Part shown: positions 50,135 through 60,875 of the stretch, one piece after another
Position numbering within the stretch: position 1 is the first letter of the stretch
Layout: each line of letters opens with the position of its first letter
Made by a program: the position numbers and the translations under genes
Notes under the pieces: model-generated
Told to the model about the DNA's origin: nothing
The model's input: only the letters and a program-made list of their open reading frames with translations
The model's database searches: none
Source: Lentinula raphanica
Lineage: Eukaryota; Basidiomycota; Agaricomycetes; Agaricales; Omphalotaceae
Length of the DNA stretch: 64,000 nucleotides
Assembly (NCBI GenBank): GCA_027919835.1
Contig: JANVFP010000037.1
Span: 427,838 to 491,837, forward strand
Direction: 5' to 3'

Positions 50135-51918
50135 ATGCTGCTTTCACGCAAGGTCCACACCCTTGCCGCTCTCCTAGCGTCAGTGTCCGCTACGCCTACT
50201 TTCAGACGCCATGTGTCCAGTGTCTCGCCTCGAACGTCGTCGCCTCTGCCTGCTGCAGACTACTCTGTAGCGATCACTGCGTCCACACCACGAACGAAGG
50301 CGAAGAAATTCATGATGCAGGCTTTGCGAGAAAGCCAGGCTGCTCAGGCTGGGAGTAACTTTACTACCGTCGTCGGAGGGTCTGACTTTGACGAGGAGTA
50401 CCTCACCAATGTGACATTTGGAGAACAAGACTTCCTGCTCATTGTGGACACAGGAAGGTAACGTCGTTATATATCTCATCTCTGTACAGACACTGACCAA
50501 TTCGAATTCTAAAGCTCTGATACCTGGGCGCCACAAGTCGGTTTTGCCTGCTTCGATCTCAACAACAACTCTGTCCCTCAATCAACCTGTGCTTTCGGTA
50601 CCAGCGGCTACGACCCGAGCGCTTCTACGACCTTCGTAGCCGACCCAGACACTAACTTCAACATCGAATACGGCGACGGGGAGTTCCTCACGGGCACAGT
50701 CGGTTTCGACACGGTCATTGTAGCCAATATGGTGGTAAATCATCAAGAAATCGGCGTTGTAACCAACGCCGCATGGGAGGGAGATGGCTTTAACACAGGA
50801 CTGATGGGTCTCGCTTCTCCGAATCTTACGAGTGTATTCGAGGGTACCGATCCCAGTGCCGACGAATTTCCTCAAACACAGATACCTTATAATCCCGTGT
50901 TCTACTCGGCTGTTCAGCAGGGAGTGGTATCTAACCCGTGTAAGTGATTTGTGAATTGGTACATGTGCAAACCTTCAGCTGTATTGTTCTCCAGTCTTCT
51001 CGGTAGCACTCGATCGGGGCTCGTTCGCCGCTGAAAACAGTTCTGATTTGGATCAAAACCTTGGGTTTATTGCTTTTGGCGGTATTGCCCCGGTAGATGT
51101 GACAGATACAGCAGTGACGGTCCCAATCCAAGGATATAATGCAGCTACTTTCCTTCCACAAAACTCAAGTAGAGTGACGTACTTCTACTACACTGTGGAT
51201 GTCGAGTTGATGTCCTTCACCGGGAATCACAAGGTATTCGGGACGACCAACAGTGAGCTTGATATTTTTTCCTGCCACCGTATGTGCCCCTGACCTTGTC
51301 ATTGAAGATATTATTCTGGACACTGGCACAACCTTGGACTACGTTCGTGAGTCGTCTCCATTCATTAACTCAGACAATCGTGCTCACCTCTGCCAAAGCT
51401 ACCGAAGTCGCTGACGCGTTCGCCGCCGCCTTCGATCCTCCAGCCGTCAAGGACGAAGACTTCGGTGTATACGTAGTCGTCTGTAGCGCGACCGTCCCCG
51501 AATTCACTGTGAACATCGGCGGCGTCACATTCACCGTAGATCCGGCTGACAATTTGTTGCCTCTGGGTATCCAAGATGACCAGGGAAACGACTTGTGTGC
51601 AAGTGGAACATTTGGTGAGTCTTCAATAATCTGTATATTCCTGGAATGCTCATTCGTTGAATCTACATCTACATAGATGGAGGCCCAGCAGAAGAAGGAA
51701 ATATCTTCATTTTGTGAGTTTTCAGTCTTTGCATCTGTGTGCTCAGTGACACTGACTCGTTTTGTAGGGGAGACACTTTCTTGCACAATGTGGTGGTTAC
51801 GTTCAACATTGAAACGGACGAGGTCACGCTCACTCAACGAACACCGTATACGAATGGCGGAGGTGGAGTCGGTGCACAACGTCGCTCTCCTGAATCACTT
51901 CGACGACGCAGTTCATAA
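50135..51918 (+). CDS. Secreted A1-family aspartic protease
   Basis: A pepsin-type acid protease. The start encodes a signal peptide (KVHTLAALLASVSATP) and a basic propeptide. The mature part has YLTNVTFGEQDFLLIVDTGSSDTW, where DTGSS is the first catalytic motif (split by an intron after GGA-AG), the flap region IEYGDGEFLTGTVGFDTV, GLMGLASPN, GFIAFGGIAP, and the second catalytic motif NIILDTGTTLDYV. The C-terminal lobe ends FILGDTFLHNVVVTFNIET as in the family. The tail after DEVTLTQRTPY is short, Gly/Arg/Ser-rich and lacks a GPI signal. It has about nine exons and a product near 460 residues. It probably serves extracellular nitrogen scavenging, as in other wood or litter fungi. Confidence 0.93.
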
Positions 51919-52049
51919 ACTTGCTGTGAATAGTCTAGGAGGATTTATATTTGCGGTGCTTTGTATGAAAAAGAAAATTGTCATGTATCTGCATATTTAC
52001 AAGCCCGATGAGACAAATTTGGACTTTGTGAAATTTCATGAAGAGAAGG

Positions 52050-53003
52050 TCAGTCGTAGAATACGAGTGCTCTGAGTTCGATTGATTCTCGCGGAAGGGT
52101 ATCATCAGGTGCTGAAGGGTCGGGGAATGCAGTGTGTGGAGTGTAGATCGACACCCCCTTCTCTTCAGTTGAGTCAAAGCTAGAGAGAATATCAAAATCA
52201 CACATCGAGCTTCCAAAACTTTGAGAGAAGAACGAACCACTTAATCAGAACAAACTCTTCAGGTGTCATACCCTTCAAGTACTTCCACTGATGCTGAGGG
52301 TTGTACTTGACACGATATGTCTGACCGCGCCTTTCAGGAGCAATCCTTGCTACTGCGACCAAGTCATTTTCCGTATCAACCGTGCGGTAGTCGCATAAAG
52401 TGAGGGGCATGTCAAAAGCAGGATGAGAGATGGGTCGCCAGAGATTGATAATTTGGAAGCGATGCTTGAGTAATTCGGGAGCTTCGGAAGGTGGGAGATG
52501 GAGATGGACTCGGGAGATAGCAGAGGAGGTTGTTTGATCGACGTGCACCTCTTTGACTGGCTGGCGTTTACCGACCATGTCGACTTGGCCTGGGATACGA
52601 CGACGGATGGCTGGGGAGATTTCAGGATGAATGACGAGGAAAGATTGAAGGAGATAATAAACTGACTGTGATCGAACAAAACAACCCGACTGGCTCCAGT
52701 GATTTCCTTAATCAAATCTGCACTCTCCGGATAATATTCAGCCTTTATCTGATCCTCGTCTATGAAAGCCGTATGGCCAGCAGGATGTTTGAAATACTGG
52801 AACCCAGCTTCGTCCAGAGTGTAGAAGGCTTCTCTACCACGCACATTCTCAATCTGGACGGTGTGCTTTTCTGGGGTCCAGTTAGAGAGGGGTAGTGTCG
52901 AGGTTGGATCGGTATTAACACGGTTGTACGGCTCTGAACCGTCTGCTGGAGGAGAAAAGTAGAATAGATCGCCTGGGACGGTGTCTAGTGTTAGGGAGGG
53001 CAT
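52050..53003 (-). CDS. NvfI/CmcJ-like non-heme iron oxygenase family protein
   Basis: The protein shows the layout of the fungal hydroxylase/desaturase family that includes NvfI and the CmcJ-type proteins: an N-terminal REAFYTLDEAGFQYFKHP segment, ASRVVLFDH, the metal-site HVDQT (H-x-D), a distal RPISHPAFDMPLTLCDYRTV, and YNPQHQWKYLKGMTPEE followed by FDSTEEKGVSIYTPHTAF. Enzymes of this family oxidise small molecules with iron and 2-oxoglutarate in secondary metabolism. The last exon is joined after an intron at about 52,150-52,212, and another intron lies near 52,570-52,665. Length is near 280 residues. No other secondary-metabolism gene is close by, so the substrate cannot be guessed. Convergent with the protease gene. 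Confidence 0.8.
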
Positions 53004-53634
53004 GATAAATGGTTAGTAATATGTTTCTCAAGGATTAGAACTCTTATAAGTAAGTCTGGAATTTGCATCATCGTCTCACGGAGTTGCGCGAGCGAGGGCA
53101 GATGACTATACCCAAAAGCTCATTGTGACCTCCATATCGTTCTGAGCCAAAATTAGGATTCAAGATTGACAGCAGATGATGAGTTTGTAGTCCATTATGC
53201 TACAAGAATGCACAAGATAGCTGAGTAACTCTGTACATGTAGCTTCAGCGGCAATGACAGACGATGAGAATAATGAATCACCATGAATTACTATGTTCTT
53301 CGCGAATTCCTTCTAATGTGAGCATATCTCTTCCGTAAATCTCTCTCTCTGTATGTTGATCTATAGGTCATTTTGTAACCCACAGCAGTTGGAACTTGAC
53401 GGTTGTGGTGATGGGATGAAAGGAACACAAAAGGAAGAGAGGCTAATCAAACGTGCAAACTTTTTTTCCCACAGTATTCGCTCTACTTGAATTCCTTGAT
53501 AGCGAGCATAACAGCGAGCTCGATATTTTCCTCATAGGCCCTCAAGCTCAAGGCCTCAAGGCTCGCTCGTTATCTCATCCTTTACTTAGCCACGCTGAAC
53601 ACGATCATTTACGACCTCACGACCTCTTGACGAA
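53004..53634. promoter_or_regulatory. Divergent intergenic region
   Basis: The promoters of the oxygenase (minus) and of the membrane protein gene (plus) lie here. There is a run of CT repeats at about 53,341-53,350 and a short direct repeat of CTCAAGGC near 53,545-53,565. No RNA gene or coding frame stands out. Confidence 0.45.
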
Positions 53635-55561
53635 ATGTATTCACGACAACGTCTGGACAGCCCTCCGCCTCAATCACAACTTCGACGGCCTTGGTCACCA
53701 GAGCCTTATGACCCTTATTCATTTCCGCACAACGACAGGAATGTAACACAAGATCTGTACTTAGCACAAGAGAGCCCTCACAACCTACATCAAGACTATT
53801 CACGGTATCCGATCCAACCTTCACAGCTCCGTCAACAATACCGGGAACCCTCAGATCCGTCTGTTGAAGCTCTAGATCTTGCGGACTATGCTAGGACTCT
53901 AAGGTCTTATACCAACTATCAACCGGAACCAGAGAACGATGTTCTCGACTCACTGCATCCACCATCATTATTGTCCCGAGTTGGAACTCTTTCCTCGTCC
54001 ACCCATTCCTCTGTTCGTACGCCCACCCGGAGACCCTTTTCACTACCTCCTTCTTCGAACTCCAGACAGTCTTTCTCTGCGCGCAACGCTCCATCTACAC
54101 CCTACCGTTCTCACAACTACCCTTACCTCGCAACGGCCGAGCCAGACGTGATGACCTCACCTGCTCAGTCGGAGATCGACATCTCTCAATTTCCTCCTTG
54201 GTCACGGAGATGGTACAATAATAACGCTATTAACCATGGCAGTATACCATTGTCCCCTCCAGACATCTACTCGCCTCTTCCTGGCTCAACTTTCGATTCC
54301 AAGCGTAAATCCAGTGATGTCTTCGATCCAGAATATACATTGAAGCGAGGGAATTTCTCCAAGTCGTTCGATGCCGATACTCTCTACTCACCTTCGTATG
54401 GGCATGCGTCTAACCGAGATCTTCTTCCATGGAGTTCGGATCCTCCAGAGTATGGAACTCCCATCGACGATACTCTGAAGGCGGAGCGGATTCGGATGTT
54501 GGAGAGAGAATTCGGTCCCCAAGCCAAATCAGACAGATATGGGCATCAGAACGATGAATTCCTCGATGACAACGGGAAACCTTTAGTGGGTACGGTGGAC
54601 GGTAAAGGCAATTTGGTAACACAAGGGCCAAAGAAACGGTTAACGACTCGGATCTTACAAGTTGTTTGTGCTGCAGCGGCTGCGATTCCATCTATCTATG
54701 CTGCTCTAGTGAGTGACCAATTTTTCTTAGCTCAGTCCGTCACTGAATCTTTGATTCAGCTCATCAAACCGAACCCGTCTGCGCCCCCATCTGGTACTAT
54801 CGCCGCCTACGTGTTATATATCTTCTCTGTGATCACGCTAATTGCCCTCCTCTTCCTCTTCATGATCTACCCTTGCTGTATCCGACGCACCAAACGCCCC
54901 GGTGGAGCAGGCAATCCTCTGGCCAACGGAATGGTAGTTCTACCAGTCCAAGGTCTACCAGGTGGGAAGAACCAGAAGAAACCCAAGGGAATGAAGTCAA
55001 AAGGAGGAAACGGAAATGGAGACGTTCAGGTCAATTTGATCGTAGATCCGAACATGTTTGGTGGGCGTAGAGAAGAGGAAGAAGAAGAGGAAGAGGAGGA
55101 AGAGGACGGCACTTGGGACTGGGAAGGCTCCTCCGTTCCTGGAGGTTGGAGCAATTCATCAAACGGGGGTGCAGCGAGAAAGAAGAAGCGTAGACGAGCG
55201 AAGAGAAGGAGTGTCTTTGCTGGTTTGGCGATGGAAGAGGAGTGGAAGAAGGCGAGGACGTTCGCAAAGAAGATCATGGCATTCGACATACTCGGTGTCG
55301 TCCTTTGGGGCATTGTGTTTGTGGTGATCTTGATGGGCAAGAGATGCCCGATAGGGGGATATAATGGATGGTGGGTTTGTCTTTGAATTCAAATGCATAC
55401 TTCCGCTGAATTTTACTCATTGTTTATGTTGGCTTAGGTGTAACGCATACAACGTCTCCTCTGCGGCAGCTTGTCTACTATGCTTCCTATTCGGCCTTAG
55501 TGTATTTTTCGATATCAAGGATCTGCATACGAGCAAAGCTTCACCACGGACTCGAACATAG
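53635..55561 (+). CDS. Four-helix integral membrane protein with disordered head
   Basis: Two exons (53635-55370 and 55438-55561) join in frame to 619 residues. The first 330 residues are a Pro/Ser/Tyr-rich disordered cytosolic region. Then come predicted helices at QVVCAAAAAIPSIYAALV, the IAAYVLYIFSVITLIALLFL segment, FDILGVVLWGIVFVVILMG and, in the last exon, AAACLLCFLFGLSVFF. Between helices two and three lies a cytosolic loop with Gly-Asn-rich sequence, a run of nearly uninterrupted glutamates (55,074-55,106) and a basic RKKKRRRAKRR block. The topology, two helices then a long loop then two helices, is like MARVEL-type or other small tetraspan proteins, but no family signature is certain. 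I assign no function. Confidence 0.75.
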
Positions 55562-56070
55562 TGTATATCTTGATCTTTACTTGCAAACGGAATCTCTTCT
55601 ATTTATCCTGGGACTTGCTCGCTCCATGGTTTTCTTTACGCCTCCAACTTGAACCACTAACATAAGGCTTACTATTACCTTACCGCTGCTCACTTGTTTA
55701 CTCTAACTCGCAGTGTATTTGATGTTGCTTCACGATCTGTTTTTATTCTTAATGCCTATAACGAACCTGCTGCTTTCTTATGATCATCTAACGTACAATC
55801 TGTTCGTATGTTACGCCTTCTCGGAATACTGAGCTAGACCGCTCAAGTCGAACACGTCGTCCGTGTTCCATAGGTGGGTTAGGGGGCGCTTCATGATGAT
55901 GCCTTCTGATGCCTCAGGTGTCCATCCATACTTATGGGCATACATATTCTTTCAGAGTCAAGTCATACAGAATTCTACAGTGAACAAAGCAACTTGATAT
56001 GATGTGCGCCCCTCCGAGCTTCTTCTACATACCACCGACCGTATTTCTCTAATATTATTGAACAGCGTTT
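55562..56070. other. Intergenic between convergent genes
   Basis: Contains the 3' ends of the membrane protein gene and of the tandem-exon gene. Nothing else is visible. Confidence 0.5.
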
Positions 56071-57298
56071 TTAAGTATGTGGCGGCGCGCCTGAAGGCAC
56101 ATAGAAAGCAACAGGTTTGCCATTCTTGTTCGTAATTTTGACAGTGCCTGGCGTTGGAACGAAGTTGAAATGAGTAAACGACCCTTCTGTTCGTTTGAAT
56201 ATAGTACACACCTCGGGGATCATAGACTAGAACAGGTTGCCTCCCTGTGGGTTTCGTCACGGTGCTTGACCGAAAAGGGGCTACGAGATTCGGATGAGTC
56301 TTTGGACTGTGGAGTGAGCAGTTTTTTCTCTGAATATACCTGAGGGAACATAGAATTCAAGAGGCTTCTTGTCTACGTTGGCTTTGAGGCCTGGAAAAGG
56401 GCCCACGAATGAACAAAATCAATCTTGGTGAACAGCCTATATACATGCCTGAGGGAACATATGCTTGGGTAGGTTTCCTGTCTGTGGTTTTGGACTCTGG
56501 TACTAAAGGGCCTACGGATGGTTCGAAATGAGTCTGGATGAATACTTGCTTTGTTGTATCGACTCAATATACATGCCTGAGGGCCGATAGACTTGAACTT
56601 CAGGTTTCTTTTCTGTGACTCTGGTGCCCGCGTTAAGGCTTTCCGCCGAGGACGAAGCAGGGCGGCCTAGTTGGAACAATGAGTCTACGTCGACTTGGTT
56701 CACAAGATTTTCCCAGTACTACATGCCTGAGGGACGATAGACTTGAACACCCTGAGGAGCTGCACGGAAGAATGTCAGCAGTGTTATAGACGACAGTGAT
56801 AGGTCAAACGAGTACTGACCCATACTATCGAATGGGCCGCCGGGGGCGGTTCCATCCTCATTGGGATGTAATTGAGGATTCGCAATTAATTCGAGGGGAG
56901 GTGTAAAGCGTCTCTCACCGGGCCCGTTGCCCAATACCTAGCTCGAACAGGTTTTAATATAGTCCGTAGGTACGACAGGCAGATATAGGCGGTGGTAAGA
57001 GTTAAGGAGTGTGATCTAGAGGCCGTGGCCTTTTATATGTAGGAGAGTCCGTGCGCAATTATGTTAGTAAATGAAAGTAAGATACCGTAAGGGTATATGG
57101 AGCCTTTACACCTGCCCCCACAAGAGTCCTGTATAGGCTCTTCGAAATGAAATGAACGAGATACTCATACCAGTGAGTGATGATAGCATTGGTGGTGGCC
57201 GTTTACGGCTCACCTGAGGGAGTGTTAGTGTCGATGTCATCCGTGATGGATAAGGCAGCCATTGCTGAGTTAATGGGGTCACCCGTTTCGGGATCCAT
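56071..57298 (-). CDS. Orphan gene of tandemly duplicated short exons
   Basis: I do not recognise this gene. Nine exons give 203 residues in one frame: 57214-57298, 57086-57111, 56820-56937, 56727-56759, 56577-56666, 56449-56511, 56340-56390, 56212-56280, 56071-56147. From exon four on, every exon ends in the same peptide pattern, roughly K-P-x-x-x-Y-x-P-S-G (VYRPSG, VYRPSG, AYVPSG, FYVPSA, VYDPRG, FYVPSG), and all introns there are phase 1. Introns after exons 4, 5 and 6 start with GC (CCTCAG|GCATGTA) while the equivalent ones after 7 and 8 start with GT. Using a nearby GT instead gives stop codons. The head MDPETGDPINSAMAALSIT and the whole protein are low-complexity and probably disordered. 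Role unknown. Confidence 0.68.
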
Positions 57299-57777
57299 GG
57301 GTATATGGGTTCGTTGCATGCGCCAACTGGAGGGTAGGTCTCCACGAAGGTTCGGGAGTAAAATTATTGTTATTAGACGGAGTGTCGCGGTAGCTTATCG
57401 GAATAAGGGGAACGCGACACGGAAATCAGATTCTTCAGGAATACTTAGCTTTGAGAGTTCTCAAGAGCACGCAGAACTAGCAGGATCAAGTTATGCGATT
57501 CGAAAAGAGTCCCCGTAGAGTACAACGTAGATAAGCTTATATACTCGACGGAATAAAGATCAGGAGTGATCGACGAAAGACCTGCGTACACTGAGTCAAG
57601 AATTTATGAGTCAAAAATCTAACCGGAGTAAAGACAGTCTGCGGTCGGAAGTGGAAGGAAAGCTCGGATAGTCCGAGGTGGTTGTGGCATACGCCCTCCC
57701 GGAATTTGAGCAAATTTCGAACCTAGAAGAGAAGAAAAAATTAGTAGGTGAAAGGGAATGCGAACATAGGTCATACG
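57299..57777. other. Intergenic between two orphan genes
   Basis: Upstream region of the tandem-exon gene and 3' region of the next minus-strand gene. A frame at 57,177-57,518 on the plus strand is antisense to the first exon of the tandem-exon gene and has no protein character. Confidence 0.45.
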
Positions 57778-58583
57778 TCAGGTCCCAGAAGGACCAGCGA
57801 CATCGCTCGCATTGTCCATGGAAGAGTCGTCATCACGATTGGAGCGAAGACGCCACATCTTCATCTTGTCAGTAAGACTGACAGTAGAACCAGCCTCGCT
57901 AGCAGCATAACGCTCGGCTCCCCGGACGGACCTAGGCGGTTTGTTGTACTTCTGCTGAGCCCTCCACAATTTCTGCTTGTGAATTTTGAGAAGGCTGTCA
58001 TGCAAACTCATAGTGATGATACCCTGATCGAAGTTATGAACGTCGAGCAGCTTGCGAAGCTCCTCGTTACGCGTTCCGTGAGCACGGGATGGCTTCGGAT
58101 AGGCCTTCTTCACATCAGCGTAGACATTACCGGAGATCGCCTCGAGTTCGATGAGGATCTTGATTTGTTCGGGAGTGAAGATGCACTCGTAGGTAACCGG
58201 CGACTCGGTTTTTTCGACAGTTCCGTTCGTGGCAATGGAGAAGTTCGCAATGGAAGTGGAAGGAATGTATGCGAAGAGAGTACGAACGATTTCTTCGTAG
58301 CGGTTGGGAAGGCCTTTCTCCATCTTCCAACGACGGCTGAGAGCGAGAGAACCGTCAAGGGCTCGGGATTAGAGCGACAAGTGATCTTGAAGCACTGATT
58401 GTCCCAATCAGTAGTCACTTCAGACAGTTTCTGCAAGAAAAACGGAGGTTCCGCAGGGGCAGTCGCAGATGCTGGAGCAGAGGGCTCGACAGACATGATG
58501 TGATTGAGGGGAATCATTCCAAGCGACTTTTCAGAGTATTTATTATCTATCCACTCGATCGAACCAGTGAATAAATGAGTCAT
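57778..58583 (-). CDS. Orphan protein, unknown function
   Basis: I do not recognise this gene. Two exons (58396-58583 and 57778-58336) join across a 59-nt intron into a single 248-residue frame reading TTDWDNHRRWKMEKGLPNRY at the junction. The protein starts MTHLFTGSIEW, has an Ala/Pro-rich linker (SAPASATAPAEPP), a mostly helical middle (KKAYPKPSRAHGTRNEELRK and SLHDSLLKIHKQKLWRAQQ), and a Ser/Asp-rich tail. The frame is open upstream to about 58,725 without another ATG, so a further 5' exon is possible. Small size, helical core and basic/disordered tail would fit a Gag-like capsid protein, but no zinc knuckle is present and this is speculation. Confidence 0.6.
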
Positions 58584-60875
58584 TCCTTCAAGCGGTACCT
58601 CGCCGGTAGTAGCAGTGAGGAGTTCAGAGATATCGGAAATGCCCAGGGCCTCAAAGTACTCCTTTAGAGGCTCCAGATTTTGAATTTTGGAGTACGGCAG
58701 CCAGGTCGATAACGAGGATATGAAGGGTGCAATTTAATGCTTCGTTGGATAGATCTAATGACCTAGTGACTTTATCACTGAACACTGATCACCAATATAC
58801 TTCTTATGTCGTTTGTCAAATGTATTTAAGCGAGGTGTGGGGCGTTGTCAGAGATTCCGCACGATCTTATACCTTAGAACGAACTGGTAGTCCTAAAAGA
58901 TCTACTGGATCCGCAATACAGGTCAACAGAGCGAAGTGACACGGAAGTACAGATCTTTTGATCTGGACTCGAAGGGGGTGAGTGATCCACTCAAAGGGTT
59001 TACAAGGAACGAGAGAACTCGTATAGATCAGACTTTATGACCACACAAATACTATCAGAACCAGGTTGAAGATCTACTGATCACCGATCACAGGAAACCT
59101 TCACAGCTCGTATGGATCACCGATCACCACACGTCTGCTTGAACAGAGCCACCGAAACTCTGAACGCTCACTTGGAACAACCGAGAACCAAGCCCTCTGT
59201 ATCTCCACGATAGGAGTCTACCTTCGATTCAAATCTAGCTGAGACTTTATCAACTGACAAGATATCGGGCCTAACGAGATGAGAATTTCACAACCACTTT
59301 CGAAGACCGCCCGGCTTACAAAGCCTTTACTCCTCACGTATGAGAGCAAAGGTTAGCTAGTCAGAGAAACTGGGCACAAAACCTGAATATATTTTTGTAG
59401 GCTACGTCCTTAAGTACTTCTACGAAGAGATCTGTAGCCAATTTACTATTTTATGGAATAGATCTATAGATTTGAGAGAACGGAGTCTGAGATCTGATAC
59501 AAATAAGGAAAGATAGGACGAGAAACGATACAAACACCAGAGAAACAGAGAGTAAAAGGGATAAAAACAAGTAAAATGTCCATTTCGGGTGGTCCTTCGT
59601 CGAGATCTAGTTGCCTGACCTTCGAATCCGGACCTGGTCTGTGCGTCCATCCACATGCTGGTGGTTAAAGGGCACGGATAAGCTCCTGCACAGGTAACTC
59701 AAACGTTTCCTCATTTGATTCCGCTATGTGAACGGTTGTATGCCTCTCCAACTGAATGGGAGTACATATAAAGGGGGGAAACCTGTCCCAATAGGTTCGT
59801 TTGGCTTCTAGCTTTCCAACAATATGCATATATCGAATAGATCCAGAGGTTTAACAATGGTGAAGTCGAAAGATCTACCCTTGCAACACTCCTGGTCAAA
59901 GCTGTACATCTCAGGTGTCTATTTCCCATCTAGGAAACGTCCACATGTAACTGGGATGCTACACTTTGGTTGTTTCTCCGTTTAGTCACATTCCTGCGAC
60001 CTGATCCATCCCGAAACTCGATCTAAGTGAACAGATCTGTTGAGTCTGGGCCTTGAATAATCCATCCCCACTGGTAATACGAATAGATCTATTGGTTCTA
60101 AGCTCGTCTCGGTGCAGTATCATACTCAGTTGGCCGTTAGGCGTTGAAAACTAAGTTGATAATCCCTTGATAGCTCATATCAGAGGTGGCTTTGTCTTGA
60201 AGGACTCCCCGACCAAGGGACTCGAGTGTTAACTCTTATTATTCGTCAGGATGTGTTTTCCTGTCTTGTATTTGACGTCCTGGCATTAACATGATACAAG
60301 TTTGACTGTCAGCTCGGGCTCACTACAGTCCTTTAGTACTCTACAAGGCTCTAATCGTTAAAATTAGGCCATTGCATGCCTGCACGCAAAATGGGCGTAT
60401 TATCTCCCCCAAACTAAAGATCTGACCGTCCCCGGTCATCTGGTTGGGTAGACAGGCTCGTACCTCCCTTAGGAGTGTGGTACTGCAACTGATCCGAGCT
60501 TTTGGATTGATCTCTTCGATATCCCAATGGTATTCCCACTCATTAAGCTATAGATCTGTTCGGTTGCCTCGGGATCAACTGATGATAATTAAACCCGCGG
60601 CTAACTCGATAGAAGCGCCTAATTTCCAAGTGTGATTATCAAGAGATCTAATCACCACATCCTGCAACTTCACAAAGTTCATTTCTCTGACCTTTGTAAG
60701 TATTACAATATTCCTACTATTCTTAGAATTTTCCCAGTGGCTTATTACGTCCTGGGAAGTTCTTAAGAACCGTGGATAAAAGGCTGCCGGACTTCGAAAA
60801 TTTTCTCTAAGTCCGCTTTCTTTCTTTCTTCCACTCCAACATCGTCGCTCAACTGATCCTTTCTACCTATTTGCA
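58584..60875. promoter_or_regulatory. Divergent 2.3-kb intergenic region with AGATCT cluster
   Basis: The region lies between the divergent orphan genes. AGATCT, a 6-bp palindrome, occurs 14 times: 58751, 58898, 58951, 59070, 59428, 59460, 59490, 59603, 59871, 60033, 60085, 60418, 60552 and 60644. Chance predicts about one per 4 kb, and the other 56 kb of the window holds only a handful. Other GATC-containing words (TGATCACC, GGATCC, TAGATCC) are also frequent. No long open frame is present. The pattern could be a field of protein-binding sites in a shared promoter, or the untranslated or terminal part of a mobile element. Confidence 0.65.

Noticed and set aside
53639..55398. Long open frames on both strands within the membrane protein gene
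   Set aside because: They are antisense or shifted shadows of a single long exon; only the plus-strand frame gives membrane helices and a clean splice to the last exon.
56071..57298. Interpretation of the tandem-exon gene with standard GT donors four bases downstream
   Set aside because: Using GCAT|GTA shifts the frame and meets stop codons in the next exons, and breaks the repeated peptide pattern that the GC donors preserve.
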